Numbered from the stretch's first letter, positions 22,414 to 30,638 are shown. The stretch: 36,454 nucleotides of DNA from Flavobacteriaceae bacterium (GCA_947371275.1 CANBOV010000023.1:1-36454), one strand, 5' to 3'. Notes: generated by a model not told the origin, from the letters alone. Numbers and translations: made by a program.

Positions 22414-23607
22414 TTAACCTTCATTCTCGTTGAAAGCAGAAGGAAGCAATTTAGGTATGAATTTAATTAAAATGGGCAGTAATAAACTACCACCTGGCAG
22501 AAGGAATATAGTTAATGATGGAACTGTTTTACAGATATCGAGTAGTTGTTTCTTTATTTTTTTCTTTTCTTCTTTGTCTAAGTCCTTATGGGTCGATTTG
22601 GCTAAAAGTTGCATTAGCTCCTTGCTTTCGGTGATTTCTTTTAGGAATCTATTTTTATTTCTTTTGATTAAGACTACAACACTATCGGTAGTTTGGTCAT
22701 AGAAATTTTTAACAGGATTAGAATTATTGAAGTAGGGAATTTCTTTTTTATATAGTGATATAAAACTATTGACAAACTGAATGCTTTCAAGCACAAATTG
22801 ATCAGCTATACCTAGTTTTTCACCTAATTTATATAAGAAATAGCGTTCTTCGTTTTCTACTTTTTCATCACTCCACAAACTGATTCCGGCTAAGTCTATT
22901 ATATAATATTTTTCTAAATCATTTTGTAAATAACTTAAATCGATATCGTCTATTGTTGCCGAAGTAGTTGTCGAAAATTTATTATAACGAACAGAGGATT
23001 CAAAAAGTTTTTGCAGTAAATCATCATGAGTTGAAATTCCGGTTTTTGTTTTTAATGAAATTGAAACCACACTGATGACGATATCTTCTATTCTATTAAA
23101 ATATTTTTCGGGTAGTTGCCCTATTTCTAAATATTGCTTGAAGGCTAAAATATCTATGAAAAGTAGTGCGTTAGTAATGACATGGGAAAAGTTCTTGCTG
23201 AAAACATCTTCGTTCGTTTGTACCCTTTCATGAATAATCTTTTCTAATTTACTGGAAGGAGAACTTGTTGGTAACATTTTTTGCAAAGGATTGAATCCTT
23301 TTGGACTTAATAAATTGTAAAATGCTACGGTTTCATTGATAAAATTTTCAAAGTCATTGTTCTGCTTGGTCAGTCGGTAGAGTTGAAACAAGGAATTGAG
23401 CATTCCGATTTTAGAGATTTCTTCGGGAAGTCGGTCTTTCAGTTCGATTGGTTGTTCTGAATCAAAACTTATAATATGACCGAAGATGAATCCTGTAGCT
23501 CGGGTTTGCGTGTAGAACGACAATGCCTCATTATAGTAATGGGGCGATAAAGGTTGCTGTTCAGCAAAGTATTTATCAATCCAACCGTGAACCGAGGGGT
23601 TAATCAT
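22414..23607 (-). CDS. LETM1-related protein
   Basis: 397 residues. The mostly alpha-helical, charged body begins MINPSVHGWIDKYFAEQ. The C-terminal region LLDICKTVPSLTIFLLPGGSLLLPILIKFIPKLLPS resembles the membrane-linked LETM1 segment, and the overall pattern matches the Bacteroidota LETM1-related, biofilm-associated family. Mitochondrial LETM1 handles cation/proton exchange; the bacterial role is not established. An alternative TTG start at 23655 would add 16 residues, but that sequence contains the promoter TTG (23655-23653) and TAGATTTG (23635-23628) at 17-bp spacing, so the ATG at 23607 is preferred. Confidence 0.78.
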   Translation of the reverse strand: MINPSVHGWIDKYFAEQQPLSPHYYNEALSFYTQTRATGFIFGHIISFDSEQPIELKDRLPEEISKIGMLNSLFQLYRLTKQNNDFENFINETVAFYNLLSPKGFNPLQKMLPTSSPSSKLEKIIHERVQTNEDVFSKNFSHVITNALLFIDILAFKQYLEIGQLPEKYFNRIEDIVISVVSISLKTKTGISTHDDLLQKLFESSVRYNKFSTTTSATIDDIDLSYLQNDLEKYYIIDLAGISLWSDEKVENEERYFLYKLGEKLGIADQFVLESIQFVNSFISLYKKEIPYFNNSNPVKNFYDQTTDSVVVLIKRNKNRFLKEITESKELMQLLAKSTHKDLDKEEKKKIKKQLLDICKTVPSLTIFLLPGGSLLLPILIKFIPKLLPSAFNENEG

Positions 23608-23627
23608 CTTATAATCATTTGGAAGTA

Positions 23628-23655
23628 CAAATCTAAACCATTTTTGTAAAGTCAA
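23628..23655 (-). promoter_or_regulatory. Promoter of the LETM1-related gene
   Basis: On the minus strand, TTG at 23655-23653, a 17-bp gap and TAGATTTG at 23635-23628 match the Bacteroidota consensus. The ATG at 23607 follows 20 bp later. The element overlaps the only longer reading frame and decides the start. Confidence 0.6.
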
Positions 23656-23677
23656 GGTAAGCTTAAGGGTATCAAAT

Positions 23678-24253
23678 TTAAAAGGTACCTCTAGCCTTGA
23701 TGTTTTGTTCGCAAAGTAAAATGATTTCTGCTATTCGGCTTTGGCGGGTTTCGGGTCTTTTGGCTTGGTTTAACCAATACAGGTAACTTTTTTTATAGGT
23801 TTTACTAAAGGCATTGAAGTTGTCCAAGGCTAATTTGTTGGTATGAAAAGCCAATTCTAAATCTTTGGGCACTTCTAATGCTTCGACTAGGTCCAGTGCT
23901 TCCCACGAACCGTTTTGTTTGGCAATTTCTATGATGCTCAAGCCACTTTCGTGCATTTGGCTTTCAGCTAGGAGCTTTTGGATGTAGTTTTTGTTGACTT
24001 TACTCCAAACACTTTTTTCCTTACGTGGGGTAAACTTTTGTCTTCTGCGGTGGTCGTCGATCTTTTTCACGGTAGAATCAATCCAACCGTAGCACAGGGC
24101 TACTTGAACGGCTTCTTCCCAGCGCATGCTTTCAAATGGGCTATCAACTTTATAAAAGATTAGGTATACTCCTAGCGACGAGTGGTGATTTTCATGCAAC
24201 CACTCGCGCCATTCATGAGCATTTTTGAAGTATAAATGTTCTTTATCTTCCAA
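23678..24253 (-). CDS. YdeI/OmpD-associated family protein
   Basis: 191 residues, soluble. The N-terminal region FKNAHEWREWLHENH and the block WEEAVQVALCYGWIDSTVKKIDD with RRRQKFTPRKEKSVWSKVNK identify the YdeI (bacteriocin-protection) family. The C-terminal LEVPKDLELAF and YLYWLNQAKRPETRQSRI are also typical. E. coli YdeI is linked to resistance to cationic peptides, but the mechanism is unknown and the name should not be read as function here. It starts 7 bp after the sodC stop, so the two are probably co-transcribed. Confidence 0.88.
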   Translation of the reverse strand: MEDKEHLYFKNAHEWREWLHENHHSSLGVYLIFYKVDSPFESMRWEEAVQVALCYGWIDSTVKKIDDHRRRQKFTPRKEKSVWSKVNKNYIQKLLAESQMHESGLSIIEIAKQNGSWEALDLVEALEVPKDLELAFHTNKLALDNFNAFSKTYKKSYLYWLNQAKRPETRQSRIAEIILLCEQNIKARGTF

Positions 24254-24260
24254 AGAATAT

Positions 24261-24788
24261 TTATTTTATTATCGCAGAACAAGCTACACGCGCCCCAGCA
24301 TTACCGGTTGGTTGTGTAGTGAAATCATCGGGTTTGTCGTGAACAATTAGTCCTTTGCCTAAAACATCTTTAGTAGCATCACCACAGCCAATACACCATT
24401 CGTCTGTTTTTAAAGTAATCGTACCATTACCATCGGCATCCGCAGTAAAGTTACCTATATCTCCTTTGTGGTGCTCGGCATCGGTCCATTTGCCATGTTT
24501 TTTGAATGTAGGATTCCAATGTCCGCCAGCAGAAGCAGCATCGGCAGCTGAACAATCTGCTTTTTCATGAATGTGAATGGCATGAACACCCGGTTTTAAG
24601 CCTGATAATTTAGCCGTAAAGGTAACGCTACCGTCTTTTTCAGTAAAAACGGCTGTACCGGTCACACCGCTGTTGTTTTTGGATTCAAAAGCTATGTTAA
24701 GCTTGTTGGCGGTGGCATTGGCAGTTGGACTTTTACATCCCAATACCACTAGCCCCATGACCGTAATTCCGTAAAGTAATTTTTTCAT
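24261..24788 (-). CDS. sodC: Cu/Zn superoxide dismutase lipoprotein
   Basis: 175 residues. The lipoprotein signal ends at VVLGC, with lipidated Cys18. Active-site residues are present: copper ligands His72, His74, His90 and His150; zinc ligands His90, His98, His107 and Asp110; disulfide Cys79-Cys170; and guiding Arg167 in GNAGARVAC. It dismutates superoxide outside the cytoplasmic membrane. An extra CxxC (132-135, WCIGC) lies in the loop before the last metal-site strand and is absent from textbook SodC. Two start codons are possible (24794 and 24788); the second lies directly before the basic start of the signal. It is followed after 7 bp by the YdeI-like gene. Confidence 0.94.
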   Translation of the reverse strand: MKKLLYGITVMGLVVLGCKSPTANATANKLNIAFESKNNSGVTGTAVFTEKDGSVTFTAKLSGLKPGVHAIHIHEKADCSAADAASAGGHWNPTFKKHGKWTDAEHHKGDIGNFTADADGNGTITLKTDEWCIGCGDATKDVLGKGLIVHDKPDDFTTQPTGNAGARVACSAIIK

Positions 24789-24858
24789 AATCATTTCTTT
24801 TTTTGAACTATAAAAGTACGCAATTGGGAGTAGGCAATTGCTTTAATTAACTTAAAAT

Positions 24859-25383
24859 TTATTTTGTCTTTTCACCAACAAAATAGTCATTTTGCAATTT
24901 AAACAATACATTGAAGGTTGTTAAGCTGCCATAAATACGGGTTATGTATTGTTGTAATTCTACTTTTTCTATTTCTTCTAGCTTACTGGCATTTATTTTT
25001 TGTTCCATCACCCTTAGTCGGTCGCGTAGCATTACTATTTTGTGGAAAAAGATATCGATGGGCACATCCTTTCCTGCTACACCGGCTTGTCCTGGTTCTA
25101 GTTTCATGTTCCCGCCTTTCCATTTATCGGCAATCGCAACAGGTTCGCCCAAGCCATTCCATTTTTTTAAGATGGATAAAAGGCTTTGTTCTACATCATA
25201 AAAACTGACGGTGTCCACTTCATTTTCGGCGGCTTCGATGACGTCAAATTCGCTGTCAATGGCGATCGTTTCTAATCCGCCGTCTATAAATGTTACCCAA
25301 TATTCTTTAGAAGATACATTGGTTACTACACCTTTACCATATTCGGTATGATTGATTCTAGAGCCTATTCCTAATAGTTTCAT
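24859..25383 (-). CDS. Conserved hypothetical with CarD/KOW-like N-terminus
   Basis: 174 residues. The N-terminal 50 residues (LGIGSRINHTEYGKGVVTNV, then YWVTFIDGG) resemble a CarD- or tudor-like barrel that binds nucleic acid or RNA polymerase. The rest is helical: DVEQSLLSILKKWNGLGE, then a conserved-looking central part with FFHKIVMLRDRLRVMEQKI and a C-terminal helix ending in FKLQNDYFVGEKTK. No catalytic motif is seen. A stress-related or DNA-associated role is possible but unproven. It stands alone, 70 bp upstream of sodC on the same strand. Confidence 0.65.
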   Translation of the reverse strand: MKLLGIGSRINHTEYGKGVVTNVSSKEYWVTFIDGGLETIAIDSEFDVIEAAENEVDTVSFYDVEQSLLSILKKWNGLGEPVAIADKWKGGNMKLEPGQAGVAGKDVPIDIFFHKIVMLRDRLRVMEQKINASKLEEIEKVELQQYITRIYGSLTTFNVLFKLQNDYFVGEKTK

Positions 25384-25474
25384 ATAAATTAAATTTAGCT
25401 TAGTTGTATTAAGGCACTAAAATAGGGATTTGTAGGAAATAAAAAAAAATCGATGATTAAATAAGACTTCCTTT

Positions 25475-25502
25475 TTGGATTTACTTAATTCAATTACCTT
25501 TG
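25475..25502 (+). promoter_or_regulatory. Promoter of the small membrane protein gene
   Basis: TTG at 25475-25477, a 17-bp gap and TACCTTTG at 25495-25502 match the Bacteroidota consensus; the ATG at 25523 follows 20 bp later. Confidence 0.6.
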
Positions 25503-25522
25503 AAACATAAAATTGAATAATC

Positions 25523-25756
25523 ATGTCTAAAAAAGCAAAAGCATTTCTATATAATCTTTTAGGTTTCGCTATATTATTTATCGGATTTCGCTACTTAATA
25601 GCCCATTATACGGGACTAACAGGAATCTGGATTCCTTTAACTGCTTTTATGGTCGGTACTTTGACCGCACCAAAATTTCAAGCAATTCAAACCCCAGATG
25701 GTGAAAAGTTGTTTATGCGATGGATTGTTTTAAAAGGAGTGAAGGAAATTAAATAA
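25523..25756 (+). CDS. Small membrane protein, function unknown
   Basis: 77 residues, with two hydrophobic segments (about 6-28, KAFLYNLLGFAILFIGFRYL, and 35-54, TGIWIPLTAFMVGTLTA) separated by a short polar turn, and a charged C-terminal tail (DGEKLFMRWIVLKGVKEIK). Not recognised. It has its own consensus promoter and a shared terminator, so it is probably expressed as a single gene. It is convergent with the DUF6048 gene. Confidence 0.7.
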   Translation: MSKKAKAFLYNLLGFAILFIGFRYLIAHYTGLTGIWIPLTAFMVGTLTAPKFQAIQTPDGEKLFMRWIVLKGVKEIK

Positions 25757-25779
25757 GTGAGTAGTCGCTTATTTTTTCT
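25752..25779. terminator. Bidirectional terminator
   Basis: The 8-bp stem AATAAGTG (25752-25759) / CGCTTATT (25766-25773) with one wobble, a 6-nt loop and following T residues lies at the convergent ends of the small membrane protein and DUF6048 genes and overlaps both stop regions. Confidence 0.7.
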
Positions 25780-26539
25780 TTTTCGCTGCTGGTGTTGGAA
25801 TAACTTTGGGTTTGACCGTTGATTTATATAACGGAATAAAATAGGAAACGGTGTAGTTGAATCCTACGCCAAAGTTCCCGTTATAGGTACGATTAAAACC
25901 AGGGATGTATAAGTTGTCAAAATTATCGGGTTTCTTTTGAGAGAGTAATCGATTGACCCTAAGGCTAAAGCCGATGAATACATTATTGAATACTTTTGCT
26001 TTCATACCGGCTACAATTTCAATCCATTGGGCTGATAATCCCTTATAAACAAGTCCAGAAGACACTTCTGGCACCGTACCAAAATAAGGATAGGTATTAT
26101 AAAGTGTGTAGCTATTCAATGTTTGGCTAAAACTGCTCACCCCGTAGCGCATTCCTAACGAAATCACATTTTCCATAGTACCCCAGTTTTCATAGGTGTT
26201 GTAATCAAACCCCACTTTTAAATAGGTACCTTTTGTGGTAAAATTTAAACGGTCATCGTCTACAGTTTTATTTTCATTCCCTATTTCGCCCGCAATGAAA
26301 TGACGACGGGTTAGGCGATAATCACCTACCAATTCTAATCCACGATAGTCTTTTTCATAAAACGAACGGGTTAGTTTGAATAAATCAACGCCCAAGCGCA
26401 ATCCGTAGCGTTCTTTTTTGGGAACGATGCTGTCTTTTTTAATGCTATCAGTTTTGGTTGTTTTCTTTTCCTGAGCGATACCCGAAAAAGAGAGCAACAC
26501 TAGGGCCAGACTAAAAGTAAATCTTAATATGTGTTTCAT
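25769..26539 (-). CDS. DUF6048 family outer-membrane-type protein
   Basis: 256 residues. A signal peptide (MKHILRFTFSLALVLLSFSGIAQ) is followed by a low-complexity KKTTKTDSIKKDSI region and a beta-strand-rich body with alternating aromatic residues (GLRLGVDLFKLTRSFYEKDYRGLELVGDYRL, GYNYTVSYF-like ends), suggesting a small barrel in the outer membrane. It matches the DUF6048 pattern found beside DUF6452 and rlmD. Its start overlaps the 3' end of DUF6452 by 29 bp, implying a translational link. The longer start at 26566 is possible but lies deeper in the upstream gene and does not begin the signal. Confidence 0.8.
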   Translation of the reverse strand: MKHILRFTFSLALVLLSFSGIAQEKKTTKTDSIKKDSIVPKKERYGLRLGVDLFKLTRSFYEKDYRGLELVGDYRLTRRHFIAGEIGNENKTVDDDRLNFTTKGTYLKVGFDYNTYENWGTMENVISLGMRYGVSSFSQTLNSYTLYNTYPYFGTVPEVSSGLVYKGLSAQWIEIVAGMKAKVFNNVFIGFSLRVNRLLSQKKPDNFDNLYIPGFNRTYNGNFGVGFNYTVSYFIPLYKSTVKPKVIPTPAAKKKK

Positions 26540-27014
26540 TTTCGGTGGTAATTGAGGTTGTTTCAACGGTTAGGTTTTGAATCCAAACAGTATCGGGTGT
26601 GGTTGCATCAGTATAGACAACTCCATAAGGATTGTTTAGTTCATAGATTGTTCTGAAACCGCAGGCTCTTGATACATAAGCTGTATTAGCTGTATAATTA
26701 AATACTACTATATCTTCATTCGGACTGGAGCTTGTACTGGCACTATTGAGGATAAAGTGATATACTGTTGAAGTAGTGCTTGGATTCAACGGTAATTTAA
26801 TTTTACTCACACCGTTGTAGGTGCCCAAGTCTAAATTATTGTAGGATCCATCGCCGGTTACTTTTAAGCTTACTACATTTTTCAAGGTACCCGGATTGGA
26901 GATGTCATAGAATTCTACAATCAATCTTGGCGTAGTATCCTCGGTACAGACATCATCCTTCTCGCAGCTGGAGAGCGACAGCATTACTACTAATAAAAAG
27001 AAAATCTTTTTCAT
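26511..27014 (-). CDS. DUF6452 family lipoprotein
   Basis: 167 residues. The lipoprotein signal is MKKIFFLLVVMLSLSSC with lipidated Cys17, followed by EKDDVCTEDTTPRLIVEFYD. The body is beta-rich and ends CGFRTIYELNNPYGVVYTDA and a short tail. It is the usual partner of DUF6048 downstream of rlmD in Flavobacteriaceae; no function is known. The ATG at 27014 is chosen over 27050 because it directly begins the lipoprotein signal, whereas the upstream extension lies in a GC-rich palindromic patch. Confidence 0.82.
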   Translation of the reverse strand: MKKIFFLLVVMLSLSSCEKDDVCTEDTTPRLIVEFYDISNPGTLKNVVSLKVTGDGSYNNLDLGTYNGVSKIKLPLNPSTTSTVYHFILNSASTSSSPNEDIVVFNYTANTAYVSRACGFRTIYELNNPYGVVYTDATTPDTVWIQNLTVETTSITTENETHIKIYF

Positions 27015-27030
27015 TAAAATTATTTTTAAG

Positions 27031-27086
27031 TCAGTTTGCCAGCGCGCCACCTGGCCATTTAGCTAAAACAGTCCACTGGACAGTTT
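27031..27086. repeat. Palindrome-rich intergenic patch (REP-like candidate)
   Basis: The gap between rlmD and DUF6452 is unusually GC-rich. An inverted repeat with one mismatch (AAACAGTCCA at 27066-27075, TGGACAGTTT at 27077-27086) lies near CCAG...CTGG elements at about 27040-27055. The first hairpin is directly past the rlmD stop (27088) and could act as its terminator. Confidence 0.35.
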
Positions 27087-27087
27087 C

Positions 27088-28506
27088 TTAACGCTCACGT
27101 CTTACCAAAAGTACAACATTTTCCACATGATGCGTTTGCGGGAACATATCCACAGGACGTACACGGGCCACTTTATAGTGTTCGTCCATCAAAGCCAAGT
27201 CACGGGCTTGGGTAGCCGAGTTGCAACTCACATACACGATCCGTTGCGCTCCAATTTTCAGTAATTGTTCTACAACATCTTTATGCATACCATCTCTTGG
27301 TGGGTCGGTGATGACTACATCGGGTTGGCCATGCTGCGCAATGAAGTCATCATTGAACACGTTTTTCATATCGCCAACGTAGAATTCGCAATTCGTAATG
27401 CTATTGCGTTTTGCATTTTCTTTAGCATCGGTAATAGCTTCGGGTACGGCTTCCACACCAATCACTTTTTTGGCTTGTTTGGAAACAAACTGGGCGATGG
27501 TTCCGGTACCGGTGTATAGATCGTAAACCACTTCATCTCCGGTTAATCCTGCAAACTCACGGGTGATTTTATAAAGCTCGTAGGCTTGGTCTGAATTGGT
27601 TTGGTAAAACGATTTGGCGTTAATGCTAAAGTGTAGGCCTTCCATTTCTTCCAAGATAAAGTCTCTTCCTTTGTACAACTTAATGTCTTGGTCGTATAAG
27701 GTATCATTGGCCTTGCCATTGATGACATATTGCAAAGAGGTGATTTGTGGGAACTGCTCGGCAATATGATTTAAGAGTACTTCTCGTTGTGCTTTATCTT
27801 CTCTATAGAACTGCAGCAGCACCATGATTTCGCCTGTAGAAGCAGTACGTATCATCAAGGTTCGTAGCAATCCTTCGTGACTGCGCGCATTGAAAAAGGC
27901 AATGTCATTTTCGGTAGCAAATCGTTTGATTTCGTTTCTAATAGCATTAGACGGGTCTTCTTGTAAATGACACTTTTCAATGTCCAAGATTTTATCCCAC
28001 ATGCGAGGAATGTGAAACCCAAGGGCATTTTTGTTGTCAAATTCTACACCCGATTGTATTTCGGCATCGGTCATCCAGCGGGTGTCAGAGAAACCAAATT
28101 CCATTTTGTTGCGGTAAAAGAACTGTTTGGTCGAGCCTAAAATAGGTTCGAAGTCGGGCAACTCAATTTTGCCAATGCGTTTTAAGTTATTGTAGACTTC
28201 TTGATTCTTGTAGAACAACTGTTGGTCGTACTTCATGTTTTGCCATTTGCAACCTCCGCAGGCACCAAAGTGCTGGCACACGGGCTCCACACGGTGTTCT
28301 GAGTAGGTGTGAAAGTTGATGGCTTTGCCTTCGAAATAGGATTTACGTTTCTTAAGAGTTTGTACATCCACCACATCGCCAGGAACGACATTGGGGATAA
28401 AGATGACTTGACCTTCCGGGGCTTTGGCTACGGATACGCCTTTGGCACCTGCATCTAAAACCGTAATATTTTCAAATATGACTTTGTTGGTTACTTTTCT
28501 TCCCAT
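27088..28506 (-). CDS. rlmD: 23S rRNA (uracil-1939-C5)-methyltransferase
   Basis: 472 residues. An N-terminal TRAM domain (about 10-62) is followed by the [4Fe-4S] pattern Cys77-x5-Cys83-x2-Cys86 (GACGGCKWQNMKYD) and a later Cys (EKCHLQ). The SAM-binding site VYDLYTGTGTIAQF and catalytic VYVSCNSATQARDL, with the nucleophile Cys near residue 430, complete the RlmD/TrmA fold. It methylates C5 of U1939 in 23S rRNA. The ATG at 28506 follows a -7-like TATTTTTG (minus strand 28518-28511) by only 4 bp, so transcription may begin at or near the start codon. Confidence 0.9.
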   Translation of the reverse strand: MGRKVTNKVIFENITVLDAGAKGVSVAKAPEGQVIFIPNVVPGDVVDVQTLKKRKSYFEGKAINFHTYSEHRVEPVCQHFGACGGCKWQNMKYDQQLFYKNQEVYNNLKRIGKIELPDFEPILGSTKQFFYRNKMEFGFSDTRWMTDAEIQSGVEFDNKNALGFHIPRMWDKILDIEKCHLQEDPSNAIRNEIKRFATENDIAFFNARSHEGLLRTLMIRTASTGEIMVLLQFYREDKAQREVLLNHIAEQFPQITSLQYVINGKANDTLYDQDIKLYKGRDFILEEMEGLHFSINAKSFYQTNSDQAYELYKITREFAGLTGDEVVYDLYTGTGTIAQFVSKQAKKVIGVEAVPEAITDAKENAKRNSITNCEFYVGDMKNVFNDDFIAQHGQPDVVITDPPRDGMHKDVVEQLLKIGAQRIVYVSCNSATQARDLALMDEHYKVARVRPVDMFPQTHHVENVVLLVRRER

Positions 28507-28615
28507 AGCGCAAAAATAAACTATTGGCTAAAAACGAACTGCCATTTCGATAAATTATTTTTAGGGGGAATTAAAACCTAAAAAAAGACGCTGCCCTAGT
28601 TGTAATTGTATTTAG

Positions 28616-28623
28616 TATATTTG
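28616..28623 (+). promoter_or_regulatory. -7 element of the DUF1697 gene
   Basis: TATATTTG matches TANNTTTG and lies 29 bp before the ATG at 28653. No TTG lies at the ideal 17-23 bp spacing, so the promoter may be weak or activator-dependent. Confidence 0.4.
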
Positions 28624-28652
28624 AGGATTAAGATATTTCAAATTTTATTTAC

Positions 28653-29201
28653 ATGACCACTCACTTAGCACTACTCCGCGGCATTAACGTCTCTGGACAT
28701 AAAATGATCAATATGGTCGCTTTGAAAAAAGCCTTGGAAGCCATTGGGTTTATTAATGTGGTGACGTACATACAGTCGGGCAACGTGTTTGTCGATACGG
28801 AGGAGGAGAGTCCCGCTAAGGTGGGCTTCCTTATTAAACAAGAAATCTTTAAGGAGTTTGGACACGACGTTCCCGTCATTGTGATAGGGCAGGAGGATTT
28901 GCAGGCTTGTCTAGACCGCAATAATTTCTTGAATGCTCGAGAGGTGGATTTAAAGAAACTGTATGTGTCTTTTATTTCGGCCGAGTTGCCATCAAACATG
29001 ATTACCCAACTCAACCTTAATTTTATCAAGCCCGATGAAATTCAGCTTGATGGTAAGCGCATTTATTTAAAGTATGATGTTTCGCCTGCCAAAACCCGAC
29101 TAGACAATAAATGGATTGAGAAAAACATGAATGTGATGTCTACTACCCGCAATTGGAACACGGTGAATGTATTATTGAAAATGTTTCAAGAAAGAGTCTA
29201 G
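28653..29201 (+). CDS. DUF1697 family protein
   Basis: 182 residues, soluble. The N-terminal MTTHLALLRGINVSGHKMINM, the LKKALEAIGFINVVTYIQSGNVFVD segment, the central DVPVIVIGQEDLQ and the end MSTTRNWNTVNVLLKM define the DUF1697 family. The function is unknown. The RGINV-G and YIQSGNV motifs suggest a conserved ligand site. It precedes the NRAMP gene by 43 bp in the same direction and may be co-transcribed with it. Confidence 0.9.
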   Translation: MTTHLALLRGINVSGHKMINMVALKKALEAIGFINVVTYIQSGNVFVDTEEESPAKVGFLIKQEIFKEFGHDVPVIVIGQEDLQACLDRNNFLNAREVDLKKLYVSFISAELPSNMITQLNLNFIKPDEIQLDGKRIYLKYDVSPAKTRLDNKWIEKNMNVMSTTRNWNTVNVLLKMFQERV

Positions 29202-29244
29202 TTGGTGGCGGAATTAGCTGTAAATTAGCCTTAAAATCTACAAA

Positions 29245-30495
29245 GTGAAACGTCCCAATAAGTTTATACGTTTTTGGAACATACTGGGTCCGGGACTCAT
29301 AACCGGTGCCAGTGATGACGATCCATCGGGGATTGCTACTTATAGTCAGGCGGGTGCGGCTTATGGATTGTCAACGCTTTGGACGGCCCTTATTGCTTTT
29401 CCTTTAATGGCGGCTATCCAACAAATGTGTGCCAAGATAGGATTAGTTACTTCCCAAGGTTTGACTGGTGCCTTAAAAACCCATTATCCTAAGCCTGTGT
29501 TGTATTTAATGTTGGTTTTCAGTTTTCCTGCCATCGTAATGAATATTGGCGCTGATATCGCCGGAATGGGAGCGGTAGGGAATTTATTGTTTCCTAAGAT
29601 TGAAGCCACCTATTTTAGTGTGGTATTCACCATTTTACTTTTGTTTCTCATTATTTATTTGCCTTATCAAAGAATAGCCGCTATTCTTAAGTACCTATGT
29701 ATTGTTTTGCTGGTTTACTTGATTGTGCCCTTTTTGTATAAACAAGATTGGCTCGATATCGCTAAGAATACCCTCATACCGACTATTCAATTCAATAAAG
29801 AGTTTGTGGCCGTATTGGTAGGCATATTGGGGACTACTATTTCGCCCTATCTCTTTTTTTGGCAAGCCTCGATGGAGGTAGAGGAAATGGCACATAAGAA
29901 AAGCCATTTGATGGTCAACAAAAAAATCATACATGATATGAAACAGGATGTTGATTTTGGAATGTCCTTTTCGGGAGTGGTGATGTTTTTTATTATTTTA
30001 ACCACAGGAACCGTATTGTATAAAGGAGGGATACACCAAATCGATACGGTGGAACAAGCCGCTGCGGCTTTAAAACCCTTGGCAGGAAATTTTGCTTATT
30101 TGCTTTTTGCTATTGGAGTTATTGGTACTGGGCTTTTGGCAATACCTGTACTTAGTGGTTCTTTATCCTACATCATTACGGAGACCTTTGGATGGGAGCA
30201 AGGATTGGATAAGAAATTCCATGAAGCCAAAGCGTTTTATATCGTGATGGCAATTTCACTAATCTTAGGCTTGTCACTCAATTATATTGGTATCTCGCCC
30301 GTCAAAGCCCTTATCTATACCGCCATACTCTACGGACTAACGGCTCCTGTGCTGATTGCCATTATTCTCCATATTTCTAATAATAAGACGGTGATGGGAA
30401 AATTTACCAATAGCACTATGTCTAATATTCTGGGCTTTGCCGCCTTACTTATTATGACCGTTGCTGCGGGAGCACTACTTTATTTACAGTTTTAG
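29245..30495 (+). CDS. Divergent NRAMP-family divalent metal transporter
   Basis: A 416-residue, 11-helix-type transporter with the NRAMP fold. Helix 1 reads LGPGLITGASDDDPSGIATYSQAG: the canonical DPGN is DPSG (Asp26 kept, Asn replaced by Gly29). Helix 6 reads LGTTISPYLFFWQAS, where canonical members have MPHN, so the metal-binding Met becomes Ser200 and His becomes Tyr. These changes resemble NRAMP-related transporters that favour other divalent ions. Mn or Fe uptake therefore should not be assumed. Start is GTG at 29245, the only start before the conserved N-terminus. Confidence 0.85.
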   Translation: MKRPNKFIRFWNILGPGLITGASDDDPSGIATYSQAGAAYGLSTLWTALIAFPLMAAIQQMCAKIGLVTSQGLTGALKTHYPKPVLYLMLVFSFPAIVMNIGADIAGMGAVGNLLFPKIEATYFSVVFTILLLFLIIYLPYQRIAAILKYLCIVLLVYLIVPFLYKQDWLDIAKNTLIPTIQFNKEFVAVLVGILGTTISPYLFFWQASMEVEEMAHKKSHLMVNKKIIHDMKQDVDFGMSFSGVVMFFIILTTGTVLYKGGIHQIDTVEQAAAALKPLAGNFAYLLFAIGVIGTGLLAIPVLSGSLSYIITETFGWEQGLDKKFHEAKAFYIVMAISLILGLSLNYIGISPVKALIYTAILYGLTAPVLIAIILHISNNKTVMGKFTNSTMSNILGFAALLIMTVAAGALLYLQF

Positions 30496-30503
30496 ACCAT
30501 TAG

Positions 30504-30530
30504 GAATTAGGAATTTATCATTCGTAATTC
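30504..30530. repeat. Imperfect inverted repeat after the NRAMP gene
   Basis: An 11-bp inverted repeat with one mismatch (GAATTAGGAAT at 30504-30514, ATTCGTAATTC at 30520-30530) with a 5-nt loop follows the NRAMP stop by 8 bp. It may be a weak terminator or part of an AT-rich intergenic repeat. Confidence 0.45.
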
Positions 30531-30542
30531 ACAATTAAATTA

Positions 30543-30624
30543 TACTTTTGTCAACCTATGGATGATTTCTCTCCACTAAGAAGGAATGGCTAATTTACCA
30601 ATAATCTGAAACGAGATCAGATTA
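30543..30624 (+). promoter_or_regulatory. Promoter element and leader inverted repeat upstream of rocD
   Basis: TACTTTTG (30543-30550) matches the -7 element. A perfect inverted repeat TAATCTGA-N7-TCAGATTA at 30602-30624 lies in the leader, ending 15 bp before the ATG at 30639. A direct repeat ATTACAAT (30621-30628 and 30633-30640) overlaps its end. The repeat could be a DNA operator or an RNA hairpin controlling rocD translation; the arrangement is suggestive and the regulator is not known. Confidence 0.5.
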
Positions 30625-30638
30625 CAATTTGAATTACA

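Noticed and set aside
22430..22702. Plus-strand ORF of 90 codons in the LETM1-related gene
   Set aside because: Antisense shadow of the hydrophobic C-terminal part; no independent evidence.
22414..23655. TTG start of the LETM1-related gene at 23655
   Set aside because: The extension contains a consensus promoter, so the downstream ATG at 23607 is more likely.
24918..25208. Two overlapping plus-strand ORFs inside the 24859-25383 gene
   Set aside because: Cys- and Phe-rich nonsense-like composition typical of antisense frames; the minus-strand gene is coherent.
27265..27519. Plus-strand ORF inside rlmD
   Set aside because: Antisense to the SAM-binding region of rlmD, which is clearly real.
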